From: Fundidesulfovibrio putealis DSM 16056
GTDB taxonomy: Bacteria > Desulfobacterota > Desulfovibrionia > Desulfovibrionales > Desulfovibrionaceae
Direction: 5' to 3'
Length of the DNA: 64,000 nucleotides
NCBI RefSeq assembly: GCF_000429325.1
Contig: NZ_AUBQ01000003.1
Coordinates: 62,001 to 126,000, forward strand
Shown: positions 32,541 through 42,642 of the stretch, one piece after another
Position numbering within the stretch: position 1 is the stretch's first letter
How the letters are laid out: each line of letters opens with the position of its first letter
The notes under the pieces: model-generated
What the model was told of the DNA's origin: nothing
Database searches by the model: none
Seen by the model: the letters and a program-made list of their open reading frames with translations, nothing else
Position numbers and translations under genes: made by a program

Positions 32541-33139
32541 AGGGAGTGACCAAAGAGTGGGCGCTTACCCTGGGGTTTTCCGTGCTCACCCTGCTGGCGC
32601 TGGGCCTCGGGCTCACCTGGGTGAACATCGAGCGCGTGGACATGGCCTACGAGCTCAAGCGCATCCAGACGGAGATCGACTCGCAAGAGGCCCTCATCTC
32701 CAAGCTGGAAGTGGAGCGCAACACGCTGCTCACGCCGGAGCGCCTGCGCATCCTGGCCACCCAGTACGGCCTCACCCAGGCACGCCCCGGCCAGATCAGG
32801 CGTCTGTCCCTGGCGGGGGAGGAGCTGGCTTCTCCGTTCATCAAGGCCGCGCCTCCGGGGATGGAAAAGCCTGCAAAGCAGAAGGCTGAAGCGGTCAAGG
32901 CTTCTGAGCAAAAGGGCAAGAAGGGGCAGAAAGACCAGAAGCAGCAGGCCTCGCAGAAGACTGCCGAAGCGTCCGGAGCCGAACCGGCCAAGGACGTGAA
33001 AAAGGCGGCGGCGGACGAAAAAGCCGCCCCGGTCAAGAATCGAAAGCCCGTGCCCCTGGACGCCGCTCCAGGCACGGACTCGAAAAAGGACTCGCGCGTG
33101 GACGGCGAGCCCGCCAAGGAAAGGAAAAAGACCACATGA
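32537..33139 (+). CDS. ftsL: Cell division protein FtsL-like with long Lys/Ala-rich tail
   Basis: 200 residues beginning GTG in a GTGA overlap with rsmH. One transmembrane helix lies at about 8-28 (WALTLGFSVLTLLALGLGLTWV), then a heptad-like coiled coil (about 38-65) and RLRILATQYGLTQARPGQIRRL, the FtsL periplasmic pattern. FtsL with FtsB and FtsQ activates the FtsWI synthase. The last ~95 residues are a Lys/Ala/Glu/Gln-rich stretch without hydrophobic core, predicted periplasmic and disordered. Usual FtsL proteins are ~100-130 residues. Identity rests on position and topology, since the family is weakly conserved. Confidence 0.88.
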   Translation: MKGVTKEWALTLGFSVLTLLALGLGLTWVNIERVDMAYELKRIQTEIDSQEALISKLEVERNTLLTPERLRILATQYGLTQARPGQIRRLSLAGEELASPFIKAAPPGMEKPAKQKAEAVKASEQKGKKGQKDQKQQASQKTAEASGAEPAKDVKKAAADEKAAPVKNRKPVPLDAAPGTDSKKDSRVDGEPAKERKKTT

Positions 33140-35139
33140 GCCGTGGCCAGAAACAGATCCGGGACTTCAGCCGCATGCGCCTCATCTGCGTGTGTGGGCT
33201 GTTTTTCCTGTTCTGGGCCAGCCTCTGGGTCAGGGCCGGATACCTGCAGATCGTGCAGGGGCCGAAGCTCGCCGAGCAGGCTCTGCGCCAGCACCTGGCC
33301 TCCGAGACCGACCGGGGCAAGCGTGGCGTCATCCTGGACCGCAACGGCCAGATACTGGCCCAGTCCGTGGAATTCGTGGCCGTGTCCGCGCAGCCCAAGG
33401 AAGTGAAGAATCCCGAGGTTGCGGCGCAGGTTCTGTCCAAGGTGCTGGGCGTCCCCCAGAAGGACATCTCCCGCAAGCTCTCCAGCCACGCAAACTTCGT
33501 GTATCTGGCCCGGCGCGTGAACGACCGCGTGGCCGCGCAGGTCAAGGCCCTGAACATCCCCGGCGTGACCCTGGCCTCCGAGTACGGCCGCTCCTACCCC
33601 AACAAGCAGGTGGCCGGGCAGCTCCTGGGCTTCGTGGGCTACGACGACCAGGGCCTGGAGGGCCTCGAGAAGCAGTTCGAGTCCATCCTGGCCGGGAAGA
33701 AGGCCAAGTATGTGGTGCAGCGCGACGCCGCCGGGCGGCGCATGTACCTGGACGCCCAGGGCCGCGAGATGGCCAACGCGGACGGCGCCAGCGTCCGGCT
33801 GACCATCGATTCGCAGATCCAGTTTTTCGCGGAGGAGGCCCTGGCCAAGGCCGTGGTGGAGCACAAGGCCAAGGCCGGAACCTGCATCATGGTGCACGTC
33901 AAGTCCGCCGAGATCCTGGCCTGGGCCAACTACCCCTTCTACAATCCCAACGGCGGAACGGACTCCGACCCCAAGGCCTCGCGCAACAGGCTCGCCCTGG
34001 ACGTCCTGGAGCCCGGCTCCACCATGAAGCCCATCCTGATCGCCGCCGCGCTCCAGGAGAAGGTGGTCCGCCCCGAGACCCAGTACAAGTGCGAGAACGG
34101 CAAGTGGGACTTCTTCGGCATCGCCACCATCCGCGACACCCACCCCTACGACGTGCTGCCGGTCAACAAGATCCTGCGCTGGTCCTCCAACATCGGGGCC
34201 GCAAAGATCGGCCTGGACCTGGGCGCGCCCAAGCTCCACTCCTATTTCGAGAAGGTGGGCTTCGGCCAGCCCACCGGCCTGCCGCTGCCAGGCGAGGCCA
34301 AGGGCATCATGCGCCCCCTCAACGCCTGGAGCAAGCTGGACCTGGCTACCAACTCCTTCGGCCAGGGCATCGGCGTCACACCCGTGCAGCTGGCCCAGGC
34401 CTTCCACATCATCGCCAACAACGGCGTGCGCAAGCCCCTGCGTCTGGTGCAGGAGCCCGTGCAGGACAGCGCCTACTGGCCTGAAGTCCGCGTGTTCGAC
34501 CCGCAGGTGGCCAAGACCGTGCAGCTCATGATGCGCGAGGTGGTGGAAGAGGAGAAGGGCACAGGCGTCAAGGCCCACATCGACGGCCTGGAGATCGGCG
34601 GCAAGACCGGCACGGCCCAGAAAGCCAAGGCCACCGGCGGCTACGGCGACAAGTACCTGGCCGACTTCGTGGCCTTCATCCCCGCCGTGGACCCGGAATA
34701 CATGGTGCTGGTGATGGTGGACGAGCCCGAACCCAACCATTACGGCGGCGTGGTGGCGGCTCCGGCCGTGCGTGAACTGGCCATCAAGAGCCTGTCCTAC
34801 CTGGGCCGCCTGCCCGAAACCGTGAAGCTGGCCGGAGAGCTGCGCGCGCCGCAGCCTGCGGCCAATACCGCCGGGCACGCGGCGAATCATGTATCCGAGG
34901 TGGCGGAAGTGATGGGCGTGGCCTTCCCCCCCATGAACCTGAACGTCTCGGGCTCGGAAGTGCCGAATCTGGTGGGCATGCCGCTGCGCAAGGCCTCGGA
35001 GATTCTGGCGGGCAAGGGCGTGGTGCCCTCGCTCAAGGGCAACGGGCTGGTGGTGGGCAAGCAGAATCCGGCCCCCGGCACCCCCTGGAACGCCGTGGAA
35101 AAAGAACCCTTCACCCTGTGGCTCGGCAAGGCGACGTGA
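33136..35139 (+). CDS. ftsI: Septal peptidoglycan transpeptidase (PBP3/FtsI) with PASTA domain
   Basis: 667 residues. Cross-links septal peptidoglycan as partner of FtsW. A transmembrane anchor lies at about 16-37. The dimerisation domain contains GKRGVILDRNGQILA. The transpeptidase motifs are S295TMK (EPGSTMKP), S350SN and K490TG (GGKTGTAQ). A single C-terminal PASTA domain (about 608-665: VPNLVGMPLRKASEIL) resembles sporulation/Gram-positive PBPs and many deltaproteobacterial FtsI. Its start overlaps ftsL by ATGA and its stop overlaps the likely murE GTG. Confidence 0.97.
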   Translation: MSRGQKQIRDFSRMRLICVCGLFFLFWASLWVRAGYLQIVQGPKLAEQALRQHLASETDRGKRGVILDRNGQILAQSVEFVAVSAQPKEVKNPEVAAQVLSKVLGVPQKDISRKLSSHANFVYLARRVNDRVAAQVKALNIPGVTLASEYGRSYPNKQVAGQLLGFVGYDDQGLEGLEKQFESILAGKKAKYVVQRDAAGRRMYLDAQGREMANADGASVRLTIDSQIQFFAEEALAKAVVEHKAKAGTCIMVHVKSAEILAWANYPFYNPNGGTDSDPKASRNRLALDVLEPGSTMKPILIAAALQEKVVRPETQYKCENGKWDFFGIATIRDTHPYDVLPVNKILRWSSNIGAAKIGLDLGAPKLHSYFEKVGFGQPTGLPLPGEAKGIMRPLNAWSKLDLATNSFGQGIGVTPVQLAQAFHIIANNGVRKPLRLVQEPVQDSAYWPEVRVFDPQVAKTVQLMMREVVEEEKGTGVKAHIDGLEIGGKTGTAQKAKATGGYGDKYLADFVAFIPAVDPEYMVLVMVDEPEPNHYGGVVAAPAVRELAIKSLSYLGRLPETVKLAGELRAPQPAANTAGHAANHVSEVAEVMGVAFPPMNLNVSGSEVPNLVGMPLRKASEILAGKGVVPSLKGNGLVVGKQNPAPGTPWNAVEKEPFTLWLGKAT

Positions 35140-36602
35140 ATAGCATGAACACCGAAGCCACCATGAACAAGCAAGCTTGGGAAGCCCTGAAGACCTACGT
35201 CGAGGCCGGATTGGATGTCCAAACGGACTCCCGTCGGGTGAGGCCTGGAGACGTGTTCGTGGCACTGCCTGGTTCCGCGCGCGACGGCAACGATTTCATC
35301 CCGATGGCTCTGGAGCGGGGCGCGGCAGTTGTGGTCGCCAATTCCGGCGCTCGCATCCCGGCAGGCGCCGAGGCGTCATTTATCCTGCACGACGATCCCC
35401 GCAAAGCTCTCGGCGAGTTGGCGGCTGCCCGCTTCGGAACGGCCACGCTGCCCTTCCCGGTGGCCGGAGTGACCGGGACCAACGGCAAGACCACCATCAC
35501 CTACCTGCTGGAGCACGTGATCAACGCCTCCGGCGGCCGCGCTGGCGTGATCGGTACAGTGGAATACCGCTGGCCCGGACACCAGGAAGACGCCACCCAC
35601 ACCACCCCGGACTGCCTGAAGCTGCACGCGCTGCTGGCCGCAATGGCCAAAGACGACGTGACCGGCGCGGTCATGGAGGTGTCCAGCCACGCCCTTGATC
35701 AGGACCGCGTGGCCGGGGTGTCCTTCGATGTGGCGGCCATCACCAACGTGACGCAGGATCATCTGGACTACCACGGCGACATGGAAGCCTATTTCCAGGC
35801 CAAACGCCGCTTCTTCACGACGCTCCTGAAGGACCCGGCCAAAGCGGTAATAAATTTCGACGACGCCTTCGGGCGAAGGCTCCTGGAAGAGTTCCCCCAG
35901 GCCCTGGGCTACGGCCTGGGAAGCGTTGGCGCACCAAGGCGCGCCCTGACGGGCCGGGTGGTCGCAAGCTCCGGGCGCGGCCTTCAGATGGAGATGGCCC
36001 TGGACGGCCAGCGCTGGAATCTTACCTCGCCCATGATCGGGGCCTTCAACGCTTCCAACCTGCTTACCGCCCAGGGCATGGCCCTCTGCCTTGGCCTGCC
36101 TGTCGAAGCCCTGCAAAGCCTGGAGGGCTGCTCCGGCGCTCCCGGCAGGCTGGAGCGGGTGCAGAACGACAAGGGCCTCTCGGTTTTCGTGGACTACGCC
36201 CACACCCCCGACGCCCTGGAGAACGTGCTCAGCGCGCTTCGCGGACTGGATTTCTACCGCGTGGTGGCCGTGTTCGGCTGCGGCGGCAACCGCGACCGGG
36301 CCAAGCGCCCCCTGATGGCCCAGGCCGTGGCCAAGTGGGCCGACGTGGCCGTGCTCACCTCGGACAACCCCAGGCATGAGGTCCCCGAGGCCATCATGGA
36401 CGACGCCCGCCCCGGACTGGCCGGAGCGCGCGCGGTCATTGAGCACCCCGACAGGCGCGAGGCCATCCGGCTGGCCCTTGGCGAGATCGGCCCCCGCGAC
36501 GCGCTGCTCATCGCGGGCAAGGGGCACGAGACCTATCAGCAGATCGGCGATGTGAAGCATCCCTTCAATGATGTTCTGGTGGTGCAGGAGTTGCTGGCAT
36601 GA
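35136..36602 (+). CDS. murE: UDP-MurNAc-L-Ala-D-Glu:meso-diaminopimelate ligase
   Basis: 488 residues from a GTG overlapping the ftsI stop (GTGA) with AAGG upstream; ATG codons at 35145 and 35163 are alternatives. Adds the third stem-peptide residue. Motifs: SRRVRPGDVFVAL, the ATP loop GTNGKTT (114-120), HTTPD, EVSSHAL, NVTQDHLDYHG, DYAHTPDAL and SDNPRHE. The DNPR motif indicates meso-diaminopimelate as substrate, expected for a Gram-negative wall. Confidence 0.97.
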   Translation: MNSMNTEATMNKQAWEALKTYVEAGLDVQTDSRRVRPGDVFVALPGSARDGNDFIPMALERGAAVVVANSGARIPAGAEASFILHDDPRKALGELAAARFGTATLPFPVAGVTGTNGKTTITYLLEHVINASGGRAGVIGTVEYRWPGHQEDATHTTPDCLKLHALLAAMAKDDVTGAVMEVSSHALDQDRVAGVSFDVAAITNVTQDHLDYHGDMEAYFQAKRRFFTTLLKDPAKAVINFDDAFGRRLLEEFPQALGYGLGSVGAPRRALTGRVVASSGRGLQMEMALDGQRWNLTSPMIGAFNASNLLTAQGMALCLGLPVEALQSLEGCSGAPGRLERVQNDKGLSVFVDYAHTPDALENVLSALRGLDFYRVVAVFGCGGNRDRAKRPLMAQAVAKWADVAVLTSDNPRHEVPEAIMDDARPGLAGARAVIEHPDRREAIRLALGEIGPRDALLIAGKGHETYQQIGDVKHPFNDVLVVQELLA

Positions 36603-37996
36603 AGCTGACCGTCTCTGAAATCATGGCTGCCACCCAGGCGACGGGCGACGTGCGGCCCTACCTGGACACGCAGGTCAGCGCCGTGACCGCCGACAGCCGC
36701 GCCGTGACCGCCGGGTCGCTGTTCTGCTGCCTGCCGGGCAGCCGTGCGGACGGGCACGACTTCGCCGCTGGTGCTGTGGAGCAGGGCGCTGCCGCAGTGC
36801 TGGCCGCGCGTGAGATGCCCGAGCTTAACGAAAAAGCCGCCGTGCTGGTGGTGGACGACGTTTTGGCAGCCATGGGCCTGCTGGCGCGCTTCTGGCGCAG
36901 GCGCACCCGCTCAGTGGTGGCCGCGCTCTCCGGGTCGGCTGGCAAGACCACGGCCAAGGAACTGCTGGCTTCAATCGTCTCGCGCATGGCTCCCTCCATC
37001 AAGAACCCCGGAAATTTCAACAACCAGCTGGGACTGCCGCTCTCCATGCTGGCCGCCGAGGCCGAGCACCGTGTGTGGGTGCTGGAACTCGGCATCAGCC
37101 GCCCTGGCGACATGGAAGAGCTGGCCGCCATCTGCGAACCGGATCTGGCCGTGGTGCACAACATCGGACCGGCGCACCTGGAAGGCCTGGGCGATCTGGC
37201 AGGCGTTGGCGCGGCCAAGGCCTCGCTCTTCTCCTTCGTGCGCCCCGGCGGCGTGGCCCTGGCCAACGCCGACTACCCCGAGCTGTGGGCCGCTGCCCGA
37301 ATCGCCAATCCCGACGTGCTGGCCATGTCCACGCGCGACTCCAACGCCCCGTTCTTCTGCCGTTTTGTTGGTTGCTCGGAGGATGGCCGTGGCCTCTACC
37401 ACCTGTCGCTCCAGGGCGAGACCGTGGACGCGGTCCTGCCGTGTCGTGGCGAACATCTGGCCGAGAACGTGCTGGCCGCCGCTGCCGCCGCAAACGTGCT
37501 GGGCGCCACCCCGGACCAGATCGCTGCCGGACTGTCCGAGGCGGTCCTTCCCGCACGGCGTTTCGACGTGCGCGACCAGCACGGCTACACGGTGATCGAC
37601 GACTCCTACAACGCCAACCCGCTCTCCATGGCCGCAGCCATCGAGTCGGCCCGCAAGATCGCCGGGGACCGCCCGCTGGTGCTGGTGCTTGGCGAGATGG
37701 GCGAGCTCGGTCCCGAAGCGGACACGGCGCATGAGGAGCTTGGCCGCTGCATCGCCAGGGGCGACTGCGACGTGGTGTTCTTCAAGGGCGCGCAGGCTCC
37801 CAACGTGGAGCGCGGGCTTGCCGCTGGAAATTACGCGGGCCGGTTCCACGCCGTTACGGAGCCAGACGAATTCGCCAGCCGCCTGGAGAGCGAGAACGTC
37901 GGTGAAGGCACTGTGCTCTTCAAGGGCTCGCGCTCCCAGCGCATGGAAGATTTTCTGGAGCGCTTCCTGGCCTCCAAGCGGGAGGTCGGCAAGTGA
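36599..37996 (+). CDS. murF: UDP-MurNAc-tripeptide:D-Ala-D-Ala ligase
   Basis: 465 residues. Adds the D-Ala-D-Ala dipeptide to complete the precursor stem. Motifs: [16 protein letters not shown], the P-loop [10 protein letters not shown] (111-120), [46 protein letters not shown] and LGEMGELG. The ATG overlaps the murE stop. The dipeptide itself must come from a ddl gene outside this cluster. Confidence 0.97.
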   Translation: MKLTVSEIMAATQATGDVRPYLDTQVSAVTADSRAVTAGSLFCCLPGSRADGHDFAAGAVEQGAAAVLAAREMPELNEKAAVLVVDDVLAAMGLLARFWRRRTRSVVAALSGSAGKTTAKELLASIVSRMAPSIKNPGNFNNQLGLPLSMLAAEAEHRVWVLELGISRPGDMEELAAICEPDLAVVHNIGPAHLEGLGDLAGVGAAKASLFSFVRPGGVALANADYPELWAAARIANPDVLAMSTRDSNAPFFCRFVGCSEDGRGLYHLSLQGETVDAVLPCRGEHLAENVLAAAAAANVLGATPDQIAAGLSEAVLPARRFDVRDQHGYTVIDDSYNANPLSMAAAIESARKIAGDRPLVLVLGEMGELGPEADTAHEELGRCIARGDCDVVFFKGAQAPNVERGLAAGNYAGRFHAVTEPDEFASRLESENVGEGTVLFKGSRSQRMEDFLERFLASKREVGK

Positions 37997-39069
37997 TCTA
38001 CCATCTGCTCGTCCCCTTTGCGTCCCAACTGACGCTCCTGAACGTGTTCCGCTACATCACGTTCCGCTCCATCGCGGCCTTCACCACGGCCCTGGTCATT
38101 TCCATCCTGCTCGGTCCCAAGGTCATCGCCTGGCTGACCAGGCTCAAATGCGGCCAGTACATCCACGAGGACGTGAAAGCCCACCAGTGCAAGGCCGGAA
38201 CCCCTACCATGGGCGGCTTGCTGATAGTCATCGCCATCTGTGTCTCCGTGCTGCTCTGGTCGGATCTTTCCAACGAGAACGTGTGGATGACGCTCCTGGT
38301 GTTCCTGGGATTCGGGGCAATCGGCATGGCTGATGACTACCTCAAGGTGGTGCAGAAGCAGAACAAGGGGCTCTCGGCCAGGGGCAAGATCGTGGGGCAG
38401 ATACTCATCGCGGCTGCGGCGGTGGGCATACTGATGATGGACCCGGACTTCTCCACCAAGCTGGCCGTACCGTTCTTCAAGAATTTCCAGCCGGATCTCG
38501 GCCTGTTCTACCTGCCCTTCGCCGTCATGGTGATCGTGGGCGCCTCCAACGGCGTGAACCTGACCGACGGCCTGGACGGCCTGGCCATCGGGCCCACGGT
38601 GGTGGCGGCGGGCATGTTCGCCCTGTTCGTGTATGTGGCGGGCCACGCCCAGATCGCGCGCTACCTCCAGGTGATGCCCGTGTCGGGCGTGGGCGAGGTC
38701 ACGGTGTTCTGCGCGGCCATGGTGGGCGCGGGCCTCGGGTTCCTGTGGTTCAACGCCTACCCGGCCCAGGTGTTCATGGGCGACGTGGGCTCCCTGTCCT
38801 TGGGCGGCGCGCTCGGGTTCGTAGCCGTGGTCTGCAAGCAGGAGCTGATCCTGCTCATCGTGGGCGGCGTGTTCGTGCTGGAGACCCTCTCGGTCATCCT
38901 GCAGGTGAGCTACTTCAAGTTCACAGGCGGGAAGCGCATCTTCAAGATGGCCCCGCTGCACCATCATTTTGAACTGAAAGGCATACCGGAGTCGAAAATC
39001 ATCATCCGGTTCTGGATTCTCTCCATCCTCCTGGCCTTCGTGGCCCTGAGCACGCTGAAGCTGAGGTAG
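37993..39069 (+). CDS. mraY: Phospho-MurNAc-pentapeptide transferase
   Basis: 358 residues and about ten transmembrane helices. Transfers phospho-MurNAc-pentapeptide from UDP to undecaprenyl phosphate, making lipid I. Signatures: [19 protein letters not shown] (catalytic Asp pair), [26 protein letters not shown] and [11 protein letters not shown] with the three-His loop. The GTG start overlaps the murF stop. 3 bp separate it from murD. Confidence 0.98.
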   Translation: MIYHLLVPFASQLTLLNVFRYITFRSIAAFTTALVISILLGPKVIAWLTRLKCGQYIHEDVKAHQCKAGTPTMGGLLIVIAICVSVLLWSDLSNENVWMTLLVFLGFGAIGMADDYLKVVQKQNKGLSARGKIVGQILIAAAAVGILMMDPDFSTKLAVPFFKNFQPDLGLFYLPFAVMVIVGASNGVNLTDGLDGLAIGPTVVAAGMFALFVYVAGHAQIARYLQVMPVSGVGEVTVFCAAMVGAGLGFLWFNAYPAQVFMGDVGSLSLGGALGFVAVVCKQELILLIVGGVFVLETLSVILQVSYFKFTGGKRIFKMAPLHHHFELKGIPESKIIIRFWILSILLAFVALSTLKLR

Positions 39070-39072
39070 GTC

Positions 39073-40389
39073 ATGCAGGCGCTTTTGCACGGGAAACAGC
39101 TGGCGGGACATAAAGCCGTGGTGGTCGGAGCGGCGATTTCGGGCGTTGCCGCCGCGAAGCTGCTGGCCGTGCTGGGCGCGCATGTGCGCCTGCTGGACCG
39201 CAATCCCGAAGCCCTGGACGCCGCCTGCCGCGAGGACCTGACGCTGCGCGGGGTGGAGCTTCAGCTTGGGCCGCACAAGCAGGAACATTTCGAGGGCGCG
39301 CAGATGGTGGTGCTCTCGCCGGGCATCCCCGTGGCCAAGATGGCCGGGTTCCTGGCCGCCTGCCCGGACGCCCAGGTGCTGAGCGAGCTGGAGCTGGCCT
39401 CCTGGTTCGTGAACGTGCCCATCGTGGCCGTCACCGGCACCAACGGCAAGACCACCACCACCTCCCTCATCGGTCACATCCTCACGCGCGCGGGCAAGAA
39501 GGTGTTTGTGGGCGGCAACATCGGCACGCCCCTGTCCGACTTGCTGCTTTCGGGCGAACCCTGCGACGTGGCCGTCCTTGAGGTCTCCAGCTTTCAGCTC
39601 CAGAACGTGCACAGCTTCCATCCCAAGGTGGCCATGCTGCTGAACTTCTCGGCCAACCACCTGGATTACCACGCTGACGTGGACGAATACCTCCAGGCCA
39701 AGCTCAACCTGTTCGCCCGCATGAACCAGGACGACCTGGCCATCCTGCCCCTGGACATGAAGGACAGCCTGGAGGCCGCCTCGTTCACCAAGGCCCGGCG
39801 GGTGTACTTCACCGCCTCCGACCGCTTCCAGGAGAACAACCTCCCCGGCGCGCACAACAAGGCCAACATGGAAGCCGCGTGGCTGGCCTGCAAGGCCATG
39901 GGCGCGTCCACCGAGCAGATCACCCGCGCAGTGGCCAGCTTCAAGCCCCTGTCGCACCGCTTGCAGAGCCTGGGCGAGAAGGGCGGCGTGCTCTTCGTGG
40001 ACGACTCCAAGGCCACCACGGTTGAGGCCATGCGCGCGGCCATCCTGAGCTTCGACAGGCCGGTCCGCCTGCTGGCCGGCGGCGTGTTCAAAGGCGGCGA
40101 CTTGGAAGGGCTTGTGCCACTCTTGCGCGAGCGCGTTGTTCAGGTCGGCCTGTTCGGGGCCAACCGCGAAGTGTTCGAGAAAGCCTGGACCGGCGCGGTC
40201 CCCCTGTTCTGGGAACCGACGCTCGAAGGCGCGGTGACCCGCCTGTACCGCGACAGCGCCTCCGGCGACGTGATCCTCCTATCGCCCGCCACGGCCAGCT
40301 TCGACCTGTACTCCGACTACAAGGCCCGCGGGCGCGACTTCGCCCGCATCATGGACGGTCTGCCCGACGACAGCGAGGCCCGCCAATGA
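39073..40389 (+). CDS. murD: UDP-MurNAc-L-alanine:D-glutamate ligase
   Basis: 438 residues. Adds D-Glu to UDP-MurNAc-Ala. The N-terminal Rossmann region has VVVGAAISGVAAAKLL. The ATP loop is GTNGKTTTT (122-130). Further motifs: EVSSFQL, LNFSANHLDYH, LSHRLQSLGEKGGVLFVDDSKATTVEA and LLSPATASFDLYSDYKARG, the MurD-type end. Its stop overlaps the ftsW ATG. Confidence 0.97.
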   Translation: MQALLHGKQLAGHKAVVVGAAISGVAAAKLLAVLGAHVRLLDRNPEALDAACREDLTLRGVELQLGPHKQEHFEGAQMVVLSPGIPVAKMAGFLAACPDAQVLSELELASWFVNVPIVAVTGTNGKTTTTSLIGHILTRAGKKVFVGGNIGTPLSDLLLSGEPCDVAVLEVSSFQLQNVHSFHPKVAMLLNFSANHLDYHADVDEYLQAKLNLFARMNQDDLAILPLDMKDSLEAASFTKARRVYFTASDRFQENNLPGAHNKANMEAAWLACKAMGASTEQITRAVASFKPLSHRLQSLGEKGGVLFVDDSKATTVEAMRAAILSFDRPVRLLAGGVFKGGDLEGLVPLLRERVVQVGLFGANREVFEKAWTGAVPLFWEPTLEGAVTRLYRDSASGDVILLSPATASFDLYSDYKARGRDFARIMDGLPDDSEARQ

Positions 40390-41531
40390 TCGCCTCCGCG
40401 CACTCCCAGGCCCATACTCCGGCCGCGTCCATGCCGGGCGCGAAGCCGGGTTTCGACTGGTGGCTGGCGGCAGTGGCCGTCATCCTGGCCGGGCTCGGGG
40501 TCATCATGGTGCTTTCGGCCTCGGGAATCATGGCCGAGCGTATGGTCCACAACAAATACTTCTTCTTCAAGAAGCAGGCGATCTTCTTTGCCATCGGCGT
40601 GGCCATCATGTTCATCCTGGCCTGGACGCCGCGCAAGATCCTCTACGGCCCGGTGTACCTGTGGCTGCTTTTGGTGCTGGGGCTTCTGGCGCTCACGCTC
40701 ATCCCGCCCTTCTCGGTGAAGGCGGGCGGCGCGCGGCGCTGGATGAACCTGGGACCGTTCGTGCTTCAGCCCATGGAACTGGCCAAGGTGGTGCTGGTCT
40801 TTTACCTGGCCTATTTCTACTCCAGCAAACAGGCCCTGGTGAAATCCTTCAGCGTGGGGTTCATCCCCCCGGTCGTGGTCACAAGCCTTTTGTGCATGGT
40901 CATGCTGGTGCAGCCGGATTTCGGCGGCGCGGTGTTCATGGGCATGCTCTTTTTCATGATGAGCCTGGTGGGCGGCACGCGCATCATCTACCTGCTGGTG
41001 TCGGGCCTGTTCGGCGCGGCGGCGGCCATCCTGCTGGTGATAAACTCCCCCTACCGGTTCAAGCGCTGGTTCGCATTTCTCGATCCCTTCCAGGACCCGC
41101 AGGGCACGGGCTACCAGCTGGTGCAGTCCTTCTTCGCCTTCGGCTCCGGGCAGATTTCCGGCGTCGGTTTCGGTTCCGGCAAGCAGAAGCTCTTCTACCT
41201 GCCCGAGGCGCACACCGACTTCATCATGGCCGTAGCGGGCGAGGAGCTTGGCTTCATCGGCGTGTCGCTGATTTTGTCGCTCATCGGCGTGCTCATGTGG
41301 CGCTCCTTCCGGGTGGCCCTGGCCCAGGACGACCTTCGCGACCGTTTCACGGCCTACGGCATGGCCCTGGTGCTGGGCATCGGCTTCCTGCTCAATCTGG
41401 CGGTGGTCATGGGTTGCGTACCTCCCAAGGGCGTGGCCATGCCGTTTTTGTCCTACGGCGGCTCGAACCTCATCTCCGGGTTCCTGTGTGTGGGGATTCT
41501 GCTGAACCTCTCCAGGAGGAAGACGCAGTGA
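40386..41531 (+). CDS. ftsW: Septal peptidoglycan glycosyltransferase FtsW (SEDS)
   Basis: 381 residues with about ten transmembrane helices. Polymerises lipid II at the septum together with FtsI. SEDS-family signatures: KKQAIFFAIGVAIM, GGARRWMNLGPFVLQPMELAKV, QPDFGGAVFMG, the catalytic-Asp region LPEAHTDFIMAVAGEELG, and GVAMPFLSYGGSNL. The ATG overlaps the murD stop and its own stop overlaps the murG GTG. Confidence 0.97.
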   Translation: MIASAHSQAHTPAASMPGAKPGFDWWLAAVAVILAGLGVIMVLSASGIMAERMVHNKYFFFKKQAIFFAIGVAIMFILAWTPRKILYGPVYLWLLLVLGLLALTLIPPFSVKAGGARRWMNLGPFVLQPMELAKVVLVFYLAYFYSSKQALVKSFSVGFIPPVVVTSLLCMVMLVQPDFGGAVFMGMLFFMMSLVGGTRIIYLLVSGLFGAAAAILLVINSPYRFKRWFAFLDPFQDPQGTGYQLVQSFFAFGSGQISGVGFGSGKQKLFYLPEAHTDFIMAVAGEELGFIGVSLILSLIGVLMWRSFRVALAQDDLRDRFTAYGMALVLGIGFLLNLAVVMGCVPPKGVAMPFLSYGGSNLISGFLCVGILLNLSRRKTQ

Positions 41532-42592
41532 AACGGGCCATCGTTACCACCGGCGGCACCGGAGGCCACGTTTTTCCGGCCCTGGCCGTGGCTGCCGAGC
41601 TTCGGGCCATGCATCCTGGCCTGGAGCTGCTTTTCGTTGGCGGTGAGGGACCCGAAGGTAAACTGGCCCGCGACGCCAACGTGGAATTTCGCGGCCTGCC
41701 GGTGCGCGGGGTGCTTGGGCGCGGCCTGCACTCCATCCCGGCCATTATGCGCATGGGCATGAGCCTGGTGTCCGCGCTTGGCATCGTACGCAGCTTCAAG
41801 CCCCAGGTAGTGGCAGGTTTTGGTGGATACGCCGGGTTCTGCCCGGTGCTGGCCGCCTGGATGCTGGGCATGCGCACCGCCGTGCACGAGCAGAACAGCG
41901 TCCCGGGGGCCACCAACCGCATCCTGGGCCGACTGGTCGACCGCGTGCTGGTGACCTACCCCGACGACACGGGCGCTTTCCCCGCGCGCAAGGTGGTGCT
42001 GACCGGAAACCCCGTGCGCACTGAAATTTCGAGTGTAGCCGGAACGGATCCCTCGCGGGTGGTGCCAAAGAGGGTTCTCGTTCTGGGAGGCAGCCAGGGG
42101 GCCAAGGCCGTCAACCGCGTGATGGTGACGGCCTGGCCCCGCCTGGCTGCGTCGGGCCTGGAACTCTGGCACCAGACGGGATCCTCGGATTACGAGTCCG
42201 TGTCCCATCTGTACCGTGGCGAGCGCAGCGTGCGCGTGGAGCCCTTCATCACCGACATGGCCGAGGCCTACGCCTGGGCGGACGTGGTGATCGGACGCGC
42301 CGGGGCGTCAACCCTGGCGGAGCTGGCCTGCGCAGGCAAGCCCTCGGTATTGGTTCCCTTTCCCCACGCCACGCACGACCACCAGAGCGTCAACGCATCG
42401 TATCTGTCGAACGCTGGCGCGGCGGTGGTCATCGCGGAAAAGCAGTTGAACGCCCAGGTGCTGGCCGACACCATTCTCGGTCTGATGGGCGATGCTGGAA
42501 GGATTCGCGAGATGGGACAGGCCGCGCGGTCCCAGGCCAGGCCGCAGGCCGCGAGGGTTATCGCCGAGGAACTTACCCGGCTGGCCGCGTAA
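41528..42592 (+). CDS. murG: Lipid II synthase (UDP-GlcNAc transferase) MurG
   Basis: 354 residues from a GTG overlapping the ftsW stop. Adds GlcNAc to lipid I on the inner face of the membrane. GT-B fold signatures: TTGGTGGHVFPALAVA near the N-terminus, GGYAGFCP, HEQNSVPGATNR, VLVLGGSQGAKAVNRV, GRAGASTLAELACAGKPSVLVPFPHATHDHQ. A 50-bp AT-rich gap with a poly-A/poly-T stretch separates it from murC, the largest break in the cluster before ftsA-ftsZ. Confidence 0.97.
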   Translation: MKRAIVTTGGTGGHVFPALAVAAELRAMHPGLELLFVGGEGPEGKLARDANVEFRGLPVRGVLGRGLHSIPAIMRMGMSLVSALGIVRSFKPQVVAGFGGYAGFCPVLAAWMLGMRTAVHEQNSVPGATNRILGRLVDRVLVTYPDDTGAFPARKVVLTGNPVRTEISSVAGTDPSRVVPKRVLVLGGSQGAKAVNRVMVTAWPRLAASGLELWHQTGSSDYESVSHLYRGERSVRVEPFITDMAEAYAWADVVIGRAGASTLAELACAGKPSVLVPFPHATHDHQSVNASYLSNAGAAVVIAEKQLNAQVLADTILGLMGDAGRIREMGQAARSQARPQAARVIAEELTRLAA

Positions 42593-42642
42593 AAATTTTT
42601 TGAAACATCATTCGGATTACGAAGGAACGAGGAGAAACACGA

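Noticed and set aside
32647-35265. 872-codon minus-strand frame opposite ftsL/ftsI
   Set aside because: Antisense shadow of ftsI, whose catalytic motifs are all intact on the plus strand.
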